DNA of 56,071 nt from Halobacteriovoraceae bacterium (GTDB taxonomy: Bacteria; Bdellovibrionota; Bacteriovoracia; Bacteriovoracales; Bacteriovoracaceae), in NCBI GenBank assembly GCA_018646195.1, contig JABGVH010000137.1:1-56071 (forward strand). The letters are read 5' to 3'. Below the pieces are notes generated by a model. The model had not been told where the DNA came from and did not search any database. It saw nothing but the letters and a program-made list of their open reading frames with translations. The position numbers and the translations under genes were made by a program. Of this stretch, positions 55,801-56,071 are shown in pieces. How positions within the stretch are numbered: position 1 is the stretch's first letter; each line of letters opens with the position of its first letter.

Positions 55801-56071
55801 CTAATAAAACCCAGCGTACCCACCAACCGAAAAGTTAAGTCCCAAGTTCCCAGCCGCATAAGGTGAACCGCCATACGCTCCACCATAATATCCGCCAGGA
55901 AATCCGCCGTAACTTCCAAATCCGCCGCCGCCGTTGGCACCGTAATAAGCATTAGCTCCAAGCCCAAAATTGGCCTGTCCCTGATAAAGTGCTTGCTGTC
56001 CAGCTTGACCGGCATATGCATTGGCCTGTCCCAAACGCTGGGCAAAAGCCTGTCTACCTGCGGCTCCCGCC
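55801..56071 (-). CDS. Gly/Tyr/Ala-rich protein, C-terminal part (partial)
   Basis: The frame is open from the window edge to a stop at 55801, giving at least 90 residues of the C-terminus; the start lies outside. The sequence is low-complexity: an Ala/Gln-rich helical part with AYAGQAGQQALYQGQA, then glycine-tyrosine-rich repeats (GGGGFGSYGGFPGGYYGGAYGG) and NLGLNFSVGGYAGFY. Glycine-rich surface proteins of this kind occur in Bdellovibrio-like genomes. No function can be inferred. Another frame here (55788-56045) is a shadow. Confidence 0.55.
   Translation of the reverse strand, partial: AGAAGRQAFAQRLGQANAYAGQAGQQALYQGQANFGLGANAYYGANGGGGFGSYGGFPGGYYGGAYGGSPYAAGNLGLNFSVGGYAGFY

Noticed and set aside
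55788-56045. An 85-codon frame rich in Met, Val and Arg at the right edge.
   Set aside because: It is the alternate frame of a low-complexity Gly/Tyr/Ala-rich coding region, whose own frame is open to the window edge.
1-56071. Possible tRNA or rRNA genes, CRISPR arrays, insertion sequences, prophage genes or integrase attachment sites.
   Set aside because: None was recognised on either strand; coding genes fill nearly the whole window and no transposase, integrase or spaced direct repeats were seen.

Overview
The window reads as a chromosomal segment of a Gram-negative, motile bacterium with a low-to-moderate GC content. The gene families and gene order (a bamA-ompH-lpxD-fabZ-lpxA-lpxB-lpxK outer-membrane block, one long flagellar motor/export operon, many small lipoproteins and envelope proteins, a LETM1-like protein, a SpoIID/amidase pair) fit the Bdellovibrionota, most likely the low-GC Bacteriovorax/Halobacteriovorax branch. 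The lineage is an inference; no rRNA gene is present to settle it. I saw no tRNA, insertion sequence, prophage or CRISPR array, and no gene-free stretch longer than about 300 bp. Coding density is very high, with many ATGA-type overlaps and TTG/GTG starts.

Layout. 1-2398 (minus): end of a membrane coiled-coil gene, then an inositol-monophosphatase-like gene, yacG and a class IV aminotransferase/aminodeoxychorismate lyase. 2451-8336 (plus): a coenzyme A operon (ketol-acid-reductoisomerase-like gene, panB, coaX, coaBC, panC) ending in hflX. The reductoisomerase-like gene sits where panE would be expected. 8337-13142: accessory genes, namely a 30-residue membrane peptide, an ankyrin protein, a receiver-like protein, a LETM1-like protein, a BASS transporter, a prepilin-like protein and a secreted trypsin-like protease. 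13339-29563 (minus): a long co-directional run ybeY, prfB (with a programmed +1 frameshift), lolC/E, lolD, bamA, ompH, lpxD, fabZ, lpxA, a Gfo/Idh/MocA oxidoreductase, lpxB, lpxK, a DUF3108 lipoprotein, a glycosyltransferase and rpsA. It combines lipid A synthesis, outer-membrane protein assembly and lipoprotein sorting. 29637-31117 (plus): mazG and coaE, so the last CoA enzyme is also in the window.

31114-45973 (minus): a single flagellar transcription unit fliL-fliM-fliN-fliO-fliP-fliQ-fliR-flhB-flhA-flhF-flhG-fliA followed by two unrecognised genes, one a large membrane sensor. A sigma-70-type promoter with a perfect palindrome between its -35 and -10 elements lies just upstream of fliL. 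FlhF has lost every GTPase signature although its frame is intact. 46221-56071: an HU gene with a (TG)8 tract in its leader, a DsbA-like lipoprotein, a membrane protein, a lipoprotein behind a canonical sigma-54 promoter, an amidase/SpoIID pair, an Fe-S uracil-DNA glycosylase-like protein, a zinc-ribbon protein, uvrC and a glycine-rich protein cut by the window edge.

Starts were re-chosen by hand where a better Shine-Dalgarno (SD) sequence or family alignment argued for it. All functional calls rest on motif recognition by eye; no database search was run.
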